From Kalmanozyma brasiliensis GHG001 (taxonomy: Eukaryota > Basidiomycota > Ustilaginomycetes > Ustilaginales), in NCBI RefSeq assembly GCF_000497045.1, contig NW_015961970.1, positions 1,364,802 through 1,428,801 of the forward strand: a stretch of 64,000 nucleotides of DNA, given 5' to 3'. Below, piece after piece: positions 9,379 to 17,431 of the stretch (position 1 is its first letter; each line of letters starts with the position of its first letter). The position numbers were made by a program, and so were the translations under genes. Below the pieces are notes generated by a model. That model did not search any database. It saw only the letters and a list, made by a program, of their open reading frames with translations, and was not told where the DNA came from.

Positions 9379-11820
9379 TTACAGCGACACCGCAACTGTG
9401 TAGTCGGACAGGCCGATGAGACTCCCACCCTTGACCACCTGTCCTTCGGCATCGAGCGCCTTGACGAGGCCCTTCTCGCGCGCCTGCTGGAGGTAGTCTG
9501 TGAACCCGGTGCTGCCCAGCGACTGGTAGAACGCGCCAATACCCGCTGGACCTGGGTTGCGCTTGCCGACCTCGCTCGAGAGTTTCGTCTTGGTCACCGC
9601 GCTACCTTCTGCGGAGAGGGCGAGCAGGCTATCGAGCAGAGGTCGGAAGCGGACACCGTCGTCAGCGGGGACAGGGCCGGAAGCGGTGTATCCTTCCGAC
9701 GACGTCGATCGCTGGAGGTCGGCAAGCACTTGGCTCGTCTGCTCCCTCAGCGCGGCCAAATCCTGCGCCTCGTTCCCCAGGCTCGCCTCCCCATCCGACC
9801 CCTCATCATCAGTCACACTCGTCTTCCCACCCATCTTCACCAACCTCGGATGCAACCGCACATGCCTCACCCCAGGCTTAAACCCTGGCTCGGTCGTCAC
9901 GATCTTCGCCGCCACCGCCGCCTCCAAATGTTCCGCAAACTCTTCCGCCGTCCGCACCTTCAGCTCGGGCACCACCACCGACGTTCGGCCACTCGCCACG
10001 ATCGACTGGCAGAAGTAGTCGGTCGAGTAGTTGCGGCCCTCGAGCATTTGTTCGAACAGCAGCGTTGCGAGCGGCGAAAAGGCTAGGGGGATCTCGTGCC
10101 CGTTGACAATGGTTCTTTGCTTTGAAAGTTGGGTAGTGTCCGTCTTGGGGGTGCTTTTGAAGGAGAGGTCGGAGATCGCGCGTTTGAACGGGGACGTCTT
10201 TTTGTCGACCGAGGGCGAGGGGGTGGTGGCCGTGTCGGCGATGCGATTTGCGGAAGGGAGGATCTGGTTCGTCTGCCAGTTGTAGTACTTTGGATGCAGC
10301 TCGACGACGAGAACGCCTTCCTGGTCGGTGGGAGCGGGTCGGGCGATGCCGGCTTTCTCGGCTGCAGCGAGGTACTCTTTCCAGCCGGGGACACCGGCGA
10401 GTGCGTAGGCGTCGACAATGCCCTGTCGCGCGAGGGCGGATAGCTGCATGCCTACGTACGAGCAAAGAGGTCGCGCTACGTTTTGCGATCGCTGCTCCTT
10501 GCAAATCTCGATGAGCGGCAGAAAGGGTTTGAGCCGCGCTGCGGTATCGGAGGGGTTGTAGCTGGGCGTGGCTGTGGCGTTGTGCGAATAAGACTTCTGA
10601 CGGGTAGGAGTGCTAGCTGAAGTCGTCGGCGTCATGAGCGTGGACGACGCAGCAGTCTTGGCAGAATCTTTGAGCGAGACCCATTCGTACCCGGCCTGTC
10701 CGTTCGAGCCGAGTGTCACGATTCCTGCGGCTTCGGCGACAGCAGCGTACTCGGCCCATTTCGCTGCGCCGGCATTGAGAAAGATGCTCCTGTCCTGCTG
10801 GACCAGACGTGCGGCTACTGCTGAACGCAATGGCTTCGAGTTGCCCTCCTTCTTGATCTGCTCAAGAAGTTTGATGAGAGGGCCAAAGAGCTGCACCGTA
10901 CGATTGGAAGGGCGGCGGTCCTGATGTGCCAGAGCGCCAGGAGGTTTGGGGACCGAAGAGCCGTTGTGGGTAGACGTAGAAGGGGCGTGACCGGCAGCGG
11001 TGTGGGAGTGAGCCTGTTTGGAGGGTGTATGCGGTCCTGCATTCGAGTAGGTGCTGTACAGCTTTCCATCTTTGTTCGTCTGTACGCCAAGCACGTCTTG
11101 TCGCCAAGACATGACTACGTTGGCCGAAGCTTCCAAGATGGGGGGTGCGCCAATTGGCGGTGTCACGAGCACAACATTGTATCCACGGTTTCTGAGAATG
11201 CCGAGCGGATATGCAAAGTCTCGATCGCCTGAGATGAGCACGACTGTAGCTGGGGCCGCTTGATCAATCGCAAACGACAGGCAGTCGGTGATCATCATTT
11301 TATCGGCGACGTCCTTCCGGCCGCTCTTGGGGGTGTCGATGAGGCTGACGCCACATCCCTGCAGCTCGCTTCTGAGCTGAACTTGAGCGGCATTCGGTGC
11401 CTGTGTCTCGGAAGAAAGCTCGAGGTAGGCTTTGAAGCTGACGATGGGACCGACATTGAGGCCCTGGATCGCAGTGCGCACGGCGAGTGCCACGGACCGG
11501 CCAGAGGAGCCAGTGGGTGGGGCGCAGTTGTCGACATCCCAGAAGATGGCGATGGGTTCAACGTCTTCCTTGAAGCGCTCTCGTTTCGCCTTTCCATTCG
11601 CAGCAGCAGGAGGCGAAGACTCGCGTTGACCATCGTCGCGATCTGTTGAGGCAGTGTCCTTGCCTTTAGGAAGGGGCCTTGGGAAGAATCGTGTTGCCAG
11701 GAGCAACGAGCCCGTACCGAGACCGGCGAGCGCGAGCCAGCGCGCACCCGGCTGCTGAAAGAAGTTGGCTATGGTGCCGATCGAAGCCGAAGCAGCTGCA
11801 TCTTGACGATTAGAGGCCAT
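9379..11820 (-). CDS. NYN-domain (MARF1-like) putative RNase with four winged-helix-like repeats
   Basis: 813 residues, ATG at 11820. Residues about 27-45 are hydrophobic (WLALAGLGTGSLLLATRFF) and could be a membrane anchor or part of a mitochondrial presequence. Residues 87-240 form a NYN domain of the PIN-like fold with acidic residues in the expected places: D95 and D97 in FWDVDN, D170/D173 in GRKDVADK, and D199/D201 in SGDRDF. Downstream are four related segments at about 307-383, 426-512, 575-660 and 722-805. Each has an N-terminal F.PL motif and an AG..W.EYL..A...GIV-type end, the pattern of OST-HTH/LOTUS-like winged helices. NYN plus LOTUS repeats is the layout of animal MARF1, which degrades RNA. 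The RNase activity here is inferred. The 3' end lies 136 bp from the convergent surface-protein gene. Confidence 0.82.
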   Translation of the reverse strand: MASNRQDAAASASIGTIANFFQQPGARWLALAGLGTGSLLLATRFFPRPLPKGKDTASTDRDDGQRESSPPAAANGKAKRERFKEDVEPIAIFWDVDNCAPPTGSSGRSVALAVRTAIQGLNVGPIVSFKAYLELSSETQAPNAAQVQLRSELQGCGVSLIDTPKSGRKDVADKMMITDCLSFAIDQAAPATVVLISGDRDFAYPLGILRNRGYNVVLVTPPIGAPPILEASANVVMSWRQDVLGVQTNKDGKLYSTYSNAGPHTPSKQAHSHTAAGHAPSTSTHNGSSVPKPPGALAHQDRRPSNRTVQLFGPLIKLLEQIKKEGNSKPLRSAVAARLVQQDRSIFLNAGAAKWAEYAAVAEAAGIVTLGSNGQAGYEWVSLKDSAKTAASSTLMTPTTSASTPTRQKSYSHNATATPSYNPSDTAARLKPFLPLIEICKEQRSQNVARPLCSYVGMQLSALARQGIVDAYALAGVPGWKEYLAAAEKAGIARPAPTDQEGVLVVELHPKYYNWQTNQILPSANRIADTATTPSPSVDKKTSPFKRAISDLSFKSTPKTDTTQLSKQRTIVNGHEIPLAFSPLATLLFEQMLEGRNYSTDYFCQSIVASGRTSVVVPELKVRTAEEFAEHLEAAVAAKIVTTEPGFKPGVRHVRLHPRLVKMGGKTSVTDDEGSDGEASLGNEAQDLAALREQTSQVLADLQRSTSSEGYTASGPVPADDGVRFRPLLDSLLALSAEGSAVTKTKLSSEVGKRNPGPAGIGAFYQSLGSTGFTDYLQQAREKGLVKALDAEGQVVKGGSLIGLSDYTVAVSL

Positions 11821-12321
11821 CGGTGGGCCGTGGTGTTGTTGGGTGCACCACTCAGGAACACAGCGACGTCGCTATCACGAAGCGAAGTGATCTGTCTGCG
11901 GTGGAACGCAAGGTGAAAGCGAAGGCTCAGGATACCAAAGGAACGTGGAGAGAATGCTAACCTTGACTGTTGAGATCAAAGATTGAGCCTGAGTAAGAAG
12001 TAGAAAGAGAGATGGGTGGCGAGGAGGTAAGAAGGGATGGCGCAGGCTCTCCCTTGGTGTTGGTCTGAGCTCACTTTTTGGAACTGCGCCGTTGACACGC
12101 GGAGCTGACCTGAGCTTGCGCAAAAGCAACACAAGACGCTTCTTCTGAAGTCTTTTCGGCTCCTCCGGCCTCCACCGTGACCGCTTCAGGGTCCAGTTTG
12201 CGGCAGCGCCGACGATGATTCAAGGTCGGAAGAAATCCGAAAGCTTCGCTCCAAACGTCTGATAGCCTTGCTCTCTACCGTCACAGTTGTCAGCTTAACG
12301 GCAAGGCCGAATCTTGCCAAG
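11821..12321. promoter_or_regulatory. Divergent intergenic region between the NYN gene and the cupin gene
   Basis: About 500 bp serving both promoters. A 15-codon uORF (12214-12261, stop TGA) lies upstream of the cupin ATG at 12322. No other element is recognised. Confidence 0.45.
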
Positions 12322-13011
12322 ATGCCACAACTCTACCACTACCCACAAACGAACGAGGAGCTGATCCAACACTACAAGCTCGAGCCTCATCCCGAGGGCG
12401 GCTACTATGCAGTCACATGGAACATGACCGAGACGATGAAATCGCCCTTCGCTTCGGACGAAGAGGATCGGACCATCGCCAGCTGCATCTACTACCTACT
12501 TTGTCACAAGACGCCCGGATGTACCGATCCACCTTCCCACGCCCGCAGCTCCGATGAGCCGGATCCATTCAAGACATGGAGCAGCGATATCGGCGTGTTG
12601 CATCTCAATAAGTCGTCCACGATGCACGTTCACCACGCCGGCAGAGCAAAGTACACTCTCATCTCTGCGAAAGCGCCGCTCGGCAAAGGACTTGTCGATG
12701 AGAATGGCGATCCGCTCACAAAGACGGTCGTGATGGGCGACGACATCGCTAATGGAGAGATACGGCAGCTCCTGGTCGAAGGCGGTTGGTGGAAAGTCAG
12801 CGAGATTCCAGAAGCAGATCGTACCGCAGTGGAGAACGGCAAAGCTGATGGCTCGAGAGCAGGCGCCCTGATCTCCGAGGTCGTCACTCCAGGCTTCCAC
12901 TGGAACGACCACACTTACCTCAATCAGGCTAAGTTGCGAGAGCTCTTTGCCGGCAGCTCGCGGTCAGAAGCGCTGTACGAAAAGTTCAAGAAGTACGTCA
13001 AGGAGCTGTGA
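12322..13011 (+). CDS. DUF985/cupin_5 family protein
   Basis: 229 residues from the ATG at 12322; the longer frame upstream starts only at a TTG. The sequence follows the DUF985 (RmlC-like cupin) order: LIQHYKLEPHPEGGYY near the N terminus, SCIYYLL, a cupin core with HVHHAGRAKYTLIS, VEGGWWKVSEI, then VVTPGFHWNDH. Members are small beta-barrel proteins of unknown substrate found in bacteria, plants and fungi. The His cluster MHVHHAG could bind a metal, but the first motif is not the usual WHR..SDE.WHFH arrangement, so metal binding and activity are uncertain. It stands alone, without an obvious pathway partner beside it. Confidence 0.85.
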   Translation: MPQLYHYPQTNEELIQHYKLEPHPEGGYYAVTWNMTETMKSPFASDEEDRTIASCIYYLLCHKTPGCTDPPSHARSSDEPDPFKTWSSDIGVLHLNKSSTMHVHHAGRAKYTLISAKAPLGKGLVDENGDPLTKTVVMGDDIANGEIRQLLVEGGWWKVSEIPEADRTAVENGKADGSRAGALISEVVTPGFHWNDHTYLNQAKLRELFAGSSRSEALYEKFKKYVKEL

Positions 13012-13109
13012 AGCTGCGTGTGTACAGTAATGCGATGCTGGTGTAAAGTACATTGATGTGCTATGCGATGTGCGAGCATTGTGACGGAGAAGACAGAGAA
13101 GCTGTGGTA

Positions 13110-13979
13110 CTACTTCTTCCCGGCGAAGGATCTGACTGGGAACAACTTGTCGAAGTTCTTGCGGTCCATGAACCATGGATCCTTTGGATCCGCTTGCTTC
13201 TTTGCCGTTTGTTCCGCTACTGTGAGACCCCTGCTTCCCGCAACCTCTGACCAGTCCGTCTCGCCACGAAGGCTAAGCTTGAATCGCGACCAGTACTGCG
13301 TGTACAGGTTCTTGGCCTTGGTCTCGAACAGTGGTGTAGGTGCAGCCTCGAGCTGGTATCCGAACGTGACATCCTCTCCGATCAATATCGACGAGGGCAC
13401 CTTCTGTCGCGTGCCTGACTTTTCCGACACCACCCTTCTCCCTTTGCCTTGCGCAAACTGTTCAATCTCGACTGCCGATGTCCTGTCTCGTCGGTAGAGC
13501 GCGTCCAGGGGATGGAATCGTTCGCAAGGGTCCTGCGGGTTGAGCGGCGCGCTCCTCTTCGAGCGCATTGATGGAGGCAAGAATGCGCGAAAGGGCCTCG
13601 CTGCTGTTCGGATGCCAATCTGCGACGTTGCCGGATACAGCGTCACTCGAGTCGCCAGCCTTGATGGAGTCCAGAAGAAGAACATTCCGAGTCCGCCTCC
13701 CGTCACCGCAACACCGACTCCCGCGGCATATCGGAGCAATGGTGGCGCAAGCTTGGTCTTTTCCGGATCGCGTGTCAAGATGGGCCAGCTGAGATGCTGT
13801 GTTAGGAGGAAGCCCTGGTAGCACCCTGCGCCTGTGAAGACTGTTCCGATGAAGTAGTAGAGTGCTCGTTTCATCCCGGGTGGCCCTCGATAGAGCACCC
13901 TTGGCGCCGCTGCTGCTGCACTCATCCTGAGAGCAACAAGATCGTCGAGACGTGTCGTACTTGGACGTTGAGAGTTCAT
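13110..13979 (-). CDS. Two-TM, probably mitochondrial membrane protein (TMEM223/TMEM186-like)
   Basis: 289 residues, ATG at 13979. The N terminus is basic, Ser/Ala-rich and without acidic clusters, compatible with a mitochondrial presequence, and is followed by LYRGPPGMKR. Two predicted transmembrane helices lie at about 39-60 (LYYFIGTVFTGAGCYQGFLL) and 80-103 (LRYAAGVGVAVTGGGLGMFF). After the second comes RLATRVTLYP and a soluble C-terminal domain of about 170 residues ending in basic residues. The order LYR, TM, TM, R-V-TLYP resembles TMEM223/TMEM186-type mitochondrial inner-membrane proteins that help cytochrome oxidase or complex I biogenesis. That resemblance is from memory and is weak. 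It converges on the cupin gene with about 100 bp between stops. Confidence 0.72.
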   Translation of the reverse strand: MNSQRPSTTRLDDLVALRMSAAAAAPRVLYRGPPGMKRALYYFIGTVFTGAGCYQGFLLTQHLSWPILTRDPEKTKLAPPLLRYAAGVGVAVTGGGLGMFFFWTPSRLATRVTLYPATSQIGIRTAARPFRAFLPPSMRSKRSAPLNPQDPCERFHPLDALYRRDRTSAVEIEQFAQGKGRRVVSEKSGTRQKVPSSILIGEDVTFGYQLEAAPTPLFETKAKNLYTQYWSRFKLSLRGETDWSEVAGSRGLTVAEQTAKKQADPKDPWFMDRKNFDKLFPVRSFAGKK

Positions 13980-14133
13980 CTGAGGCTACTTCGGTCAGAT
14001 GAAGAAAACGACAGCTTTGTGCTCTTCTTAGCCAACCTTCTCATCCTCTCGACTTTTTTACCCTGAGCTGCGAGAAGCAGGCCCGATATCGGACCAGTTC
14101 TGAACGCAAGCTTACGTGGAAGGAATGCGCTGT

Positions 14134-14225
14134 GGACCCATAGCTCAGCGGTAGAGCGTCGGCTTCCAGTCGCTCTATAAACAGGAAAATTCCGAAGGTC
14201 ATCCGTTCAAATCGGGTTGGGTTCA
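14134..14225 (+). tRNA. tRNA-Trp (CCA) with a 20-nt intron
   Basis: The acceptor stem pairs 14134-14140 (GGACCCA) with 14218-14224 (TGGGTTC), with one G-T pair, and the discriminator is A14225. The D arm is GCTC/GAGC (14143-14157). The T arm is ATCCG, TTCAAAT, CGGGT (14201-14217), containing a good B box. The anticodon stem starts TCGGC and the loop reads TTCCAG, placing CCA at 14166-14168. The intron is about 14170-14189, at the canonical site after position 37, and its GGAA (14184-14187) can pair with loop TTCC as in other eukaryotic pre-tRNAs. The 3' stem TCCGA pairs except for a C31-T39 mismatch. A shifted reading would give Gly-TCC, but this removes position 26, so Trp is preferred. Confidence 0.85.
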
Positions 14226-14231
14226 TGCCCC

Positions 14232-14238
14232 TTTTTTT
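14232..14238 (+). terminator. Pol III terminator of the tRNA gene
   Basis: A run of seven T residues begins six bases after the discriminator base of the tRNA, as expected for RNA polymerase III termination. Confidence 0.8.
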
Positions 14239-15259
14239 GTCCAACTCCCTCATCTCCAACTCCCTCATCTGTTGGTGTGATCATTGAGCTGATGACGAGC
14301 ATTCGCGAGCACAGAAACGAGCGAGTTGTGTGCTCAGGGAGCATGGCACTCTGACATTGCGTGCCAAGAAGATCAGCATCGTAGGGAAAGCGGAAGTACG
14401 AAAATATCGAAGTCGCCGGCATGGCCGGAAACGGAACGTGAACCGCAGGCATCAATGACGACCTTCGAATCCGGTCCAGCATTGTTCTCTCCTGCACTGT
14501 GTCGTATTCTCGTGCCTTATAACAGGGGACTTGGAGGACCGGATCCACCTTCGTGCGATGATGGCACAACAGGTGCTAATGAGTGAACGGTTTCCACTAT
14601 CGGCTCGGAAACGACGTCAACACGGACACCGTCTTTCGGAGAGATAAGGCTTTCCGTGAAAAGGTGATGTTGGTTGTCTCGGATATCACTGTGAGCTCGA
14701 CATTCCACCTCGCTTGCATTCGTGATTCGACGAGGAGACGGCGACTTCCATGCAGCGGCGGCGAAGCTACCGAGAGGTTATCCGCTGCCAAGTTTCGTCA
14801 CTACGAGAATTAGTGCATCACGTTGCGGCGCACAGACCTGGCCATGATGGAATGTGGAGGTTTTGAGAGGAAGAAAAGGTGAGGTCCAGGCTCTGTTTAT
14901 AGACTATGCACACCATGGCGTAGGAGACGCTCCGTTGTCAGGCCAAACGCACGTCTGAGCTAGTTATGATGTCGGAAGGCGGGCGTGCTTCCGCCTCGCT
15001 TAGAGCGGTTGTCAAGGCGGATGTCTCGCAATGTCGTGATAGGACAGATGTGCCCGCGGGACGTTGGCACATGGACTGCCTTCTTTGAGCTCCGACCCGA
15101 AGCTCACGCTGAGAGGCTGTGCGCAGAGTGTCCCCAGAAGGTTGGCCAGTCTCAAGGTGCATATAAGGTAGCAGCCTTTCGCTCCTCCATTCTGTCTCAA
15201 ATATATACACGCAACTCTTCGTCTCCCACAACAAACCCCACAGTCAAACTCTATCAATA
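14239..15259. other. Intergenic region between tRNA-Trp and the spliced small gene
   Basis: About 1 kb. I see no gene. The right end holds the promoter of the 60-residue protein gene, with a TATA-like element at 15162-15167. Confidence 0.5.
15162..15167 (+). promoter_or_regulatory. TATA-like element of the small spliced gene
   Basis: TATAAG in the context GCATATAAGG, 98 nt before the ATG at 15260. The leader downstream is C/T- and CA-rich and free of ATG, consistent with a strong, precisely started promoter. Confidence 0.5.
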
Positions 15260-15525
15260 ATGTCTGCTCCTCAACAAGGCGGTGCTCCTCAGCAGGACGC
15301 TCTCGACAAGGCTGTCCAGATGGGCTCCAAGAAGGCTGGTCACGAGCAGAACGCCGGCACCACCGAGAAGATCTCGGACGGCATCCGATCCGGCTTGTAA
15401 GTGTTCTCGAACATCGCAGTACTATCAGTCATATCAGTCACTGACAGCATACATTCACCTTCTGCTTGGACTCTGACAGCAAGAAGCTCACCGGCAAGGA
15501 CGTCCCCATCAAGGACAAGCAGTAA
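15260..15525 (+). CDS. Small conserved-looking 60-residue protein, two exons
   Basis: Exon 1 is 15260-15396 and exon 2 is 15480-15525. The intron 15397-15479 (83 nt) has GTAAGT at the donor, CTGAC-type branch sequences and CAG at the acceptor. Splicing joins GGC TT to C AAG, replacing a TTG TAA stop in unspliced sequence. The protein starts MSAPQQGGAPQQDALDKAV, is hydrophilic and highly charged, and ends in FKKLTGKDVPIKDKQ. The EKISDGIRSGF..LTGKDVP stretch recalls abundant small fungal proteins of unknown function that carry an EKITDGAR..FEKATGK motif; this is from memory and unverified. There is no signal peptide, TM helix or cysteine. Composition suggests an intrinsically flexible, possibly stress-related cytosolic protein. 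It has a TATA box and an ATG-free leader, so it may be highly expressed. Confidence 0.85.
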
Positions 15526-15719
15526 ATGCGCCTTCTTCGTCTCCCGACTACCCAGCAAGCCAATCTACGCTCTGTAATGGAGCTCGATACCATACCCTCC
15601 CGCGCTTCGCTGTCCTTAAAGCAATCACTATAATCTGAATCGACCACCATTCTGGTCTCCTCCTCGACGTCCTCCCTGTCTTTCGTCGCCGTGCTTGGAT
15701 CTTTCGTGGTGTGCCCTCT

Positions 15720-16976
15720 CTATTCGTTGAGCTTCGCGATCAAGTCGAAGAGGCGATCGGCGGAAGTTCTGTGGTCTGTTGTCGGCTGGTGCGAAACGGC
15801 GTGAGACGGAGCCTTCTCTTTCGCGACGGGAGGCAGCTTGTCGTCAATGCGCTTGACACTGCGGCCATTCTCTTCTGCCGACCCTAGGCCGCTCTTTGCA
15901 GTCACTTGAGCGCTTTTGGTCACTGAGATCTGCGTGTGCCCATCGCTCGTAGGTGGAGAGTCGACCGGACTTGATCGGCAGCTGCTGGTGAGTGAGGTCA
16001 GAGGCGAACTTCCGAAGCTGATGGTGCTTCTTTCGGCCTGTGCACGATCCGCCTTGGTGTCCGAAACCTTTGCGCCCACAGCTTGTTTCGTGGGGGAAAG
16101 ACAATCGACCGTGTGCGACTTCGACATGATCAAGGAAGACGGAAGCCCCGCTGCGACGCCTCTTTTGGCGACGGAGGTGTGCTTGACGGGAAAAAGCGAC
16201 GTCTGAGGTTCAGCGTTGTGGTCGCTGGATGATCTGCATTCAGAAGCGTCAACGAGAGCCTGACAGCTTCGCATGCCCCCGTTGGAGCTGAGCTGATGTT
16301 CGGCAAGGCGTCGAGTGGTCAGAGGCAGGCTCTGTCCGAGCTTGGTTGGCTTGTAGCTTAGAGCTGGAGAAGTGGGTCCGAGGTCAGCTTCCTCAACGTC
16401 GTGTAACCAGGCGAGGATTACGGCGCGCTGACTATGATTCAGGTAGACGGACCGAGGACGGAGCGTGTATCGATGCTGAGGCTCTTTGGGAACCACCTCA
16501 CCCGCCCGATCCGCCTTCGAATAGATGCGATCCTCACCACCTGTGTCGACGGCGTGCTTCGACTGATGCGGCGTCTCTAGAGGCCTTTTCTTTGACTTCA
16601 GAGTCATCGTGCGGAGAAGAGCCTGACGCTCCTCTTCCGAACGCCCCGCATGCGACTCGCCCAGCAGTCGCAGTCTCTCGAGCTCGAAGTCAAAGGACTC
16701 GCTGTCGTGCTCGGTTCCTTCCATCATGTTGTTGCGAGTGTATGAGGCGAAGACAAGAAGGCATACAGCCGGCAGGATCGCCTGGACGCAAAAGTTCCAG
16801 AGCTGTAGAAGCAAATAGCAGCCAAGAGCGAAGAAGAGCTCGCGTAGACGAAGGCGGGTCATTACTTGTCGTCGCGTCGGCTGAGGATACCTCTGAAAGG
16901 AATGTGGATTTGAAGGATAGGATCGCGTTGCAAGAGGACTTCTCCCGCCTGCTGAGCCGCTTCTGCACGCGAACAT
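15720..16976 (-). CDS. Membrane-anchored protein of unknown function
   Basis: 418 residues from the ATG at 16976; the frame stays open upstream to a TTG. A second in-frame ATG at 16865 (MTRLRLRELFF) would place the membrane segment at the very N terminus and is an equally good start. After it comes a hydrophobic stretch of about 36 residues (LFFALGCYLLLQLWNFCVQA, then ILPAVCLLVFASY), enough for two closely spaced helices or a hairpin. The remaining 330 residues are hydrophilic and Ser/Thr-rich, with short charged helices (ELERLRLLGE, EEERQALL) and an RYTLRPR motif. I recognise no domain. It may be lineage-specific. The 3' end faces the small spliced gene with about 190 bp between them. Confidence 0.62.
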   Translation of the reverse strand: MFACRSGSAGGRSPLATRSYPSNPHSFQRYPQPTRRQVMTRLRLRELFFALGCYLLLQLWNFCVQAILPAVCLLVFASYTRNNMMEGTEHDSESFDFELERLRLLGESHAGRSEEERQALLRTMTLKSKKRPLETPHQSKHAVDTGGEDRIYSKADRAGEVVPKEPQHRYTLRPRSVYLNHSQRAVILAWLHDVEEADLGPTSPALSYKPTKLGQSLPLTTRRLAEHQLSSNGGMRSCQALVDASECRSSSDHNAEPQTSLFPVKHTSVAKRGVAAGLPSSLIMSKSHTVDCLSPTKQAVGAKVSDTKADRAQAERSTISFGSSPLTSLTSSCRSSPVDSPPTSDGHTQISVTKSAQVTAKSGLGSAEENGRSVKRIDDKLPPVAKEKAPSHAVSHQPTTDHRTSADRLFDLIAKLNE

Positions 16977-17431
16977 CTCCAAGGCTCTTCTCCTGTGAGA
17001 AGAATCGTTGCTCCGTCTCTGCGCCAAATGAAGTCCAGTAGAACGCTTTCAAACACGATTCAAACTGCATGAGCTCGCCCAAGTGCAGAATGCAGACCGA
17101 CATCTGCGCCAAATGAAGTAAAGCTTGCCATTGTCAAAACCTTATGCTTGTCGACATCGACGGCCAATTTTTCGCCCTGCCGTTGCGTGTTAGAGCGGGA
17201 TAGGCGGTGAGTGGGACAGCTCAGCCTTCGTCACGAGTCCAACACCTCCACGCTGTGTGGAAAAATGGGGCATGCAGCTCTCGAGCCGTAGGGAAAGGGT
17301 CCATCATCGCGCCTTGATTTCACTCAGCTCTTCAGCCAGCACTTCAACACCTCCCACCATCAACACCATCTGACCGGCCAACCGGAAAGTCACACCAACT
17401 ACCAGCTCTGCATTGATCAGGCACATCAACA
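16977..17431. promoter_or_regulatory. Divergent promoter region of the unknown membrane protein and the Ugo1-like gene
   Basis: About 455 bp. It contains a 17-bp exact direct repeat (17018-17034 and 17103-17119) whose core GCGCCAAAT is, on the other strand, the E2F-like ATTTGGCGC. It also holds a related AATTTTTCGCC at 17166-17176. Confidence 0.5.
17018..17119. repeat. 17-bp direct repeat containing an E2F-like core
   Basis: TCTGCGCCAAATGAAGT occurs at 17018-17034 and again at 17103-17119, spaced 85 bp apart. Flanking bases differ, so it is not part of a longer duplication. Confidence 0.7.

Noticed and set aside
14134..14225. Reading the tRNA as Gly (TCC)
   Set aside because: It forces the anticodon stem one base left and removes position 26, and gives a G-A mismatch; Trp (CCA) keeps standard geometry and intron position.
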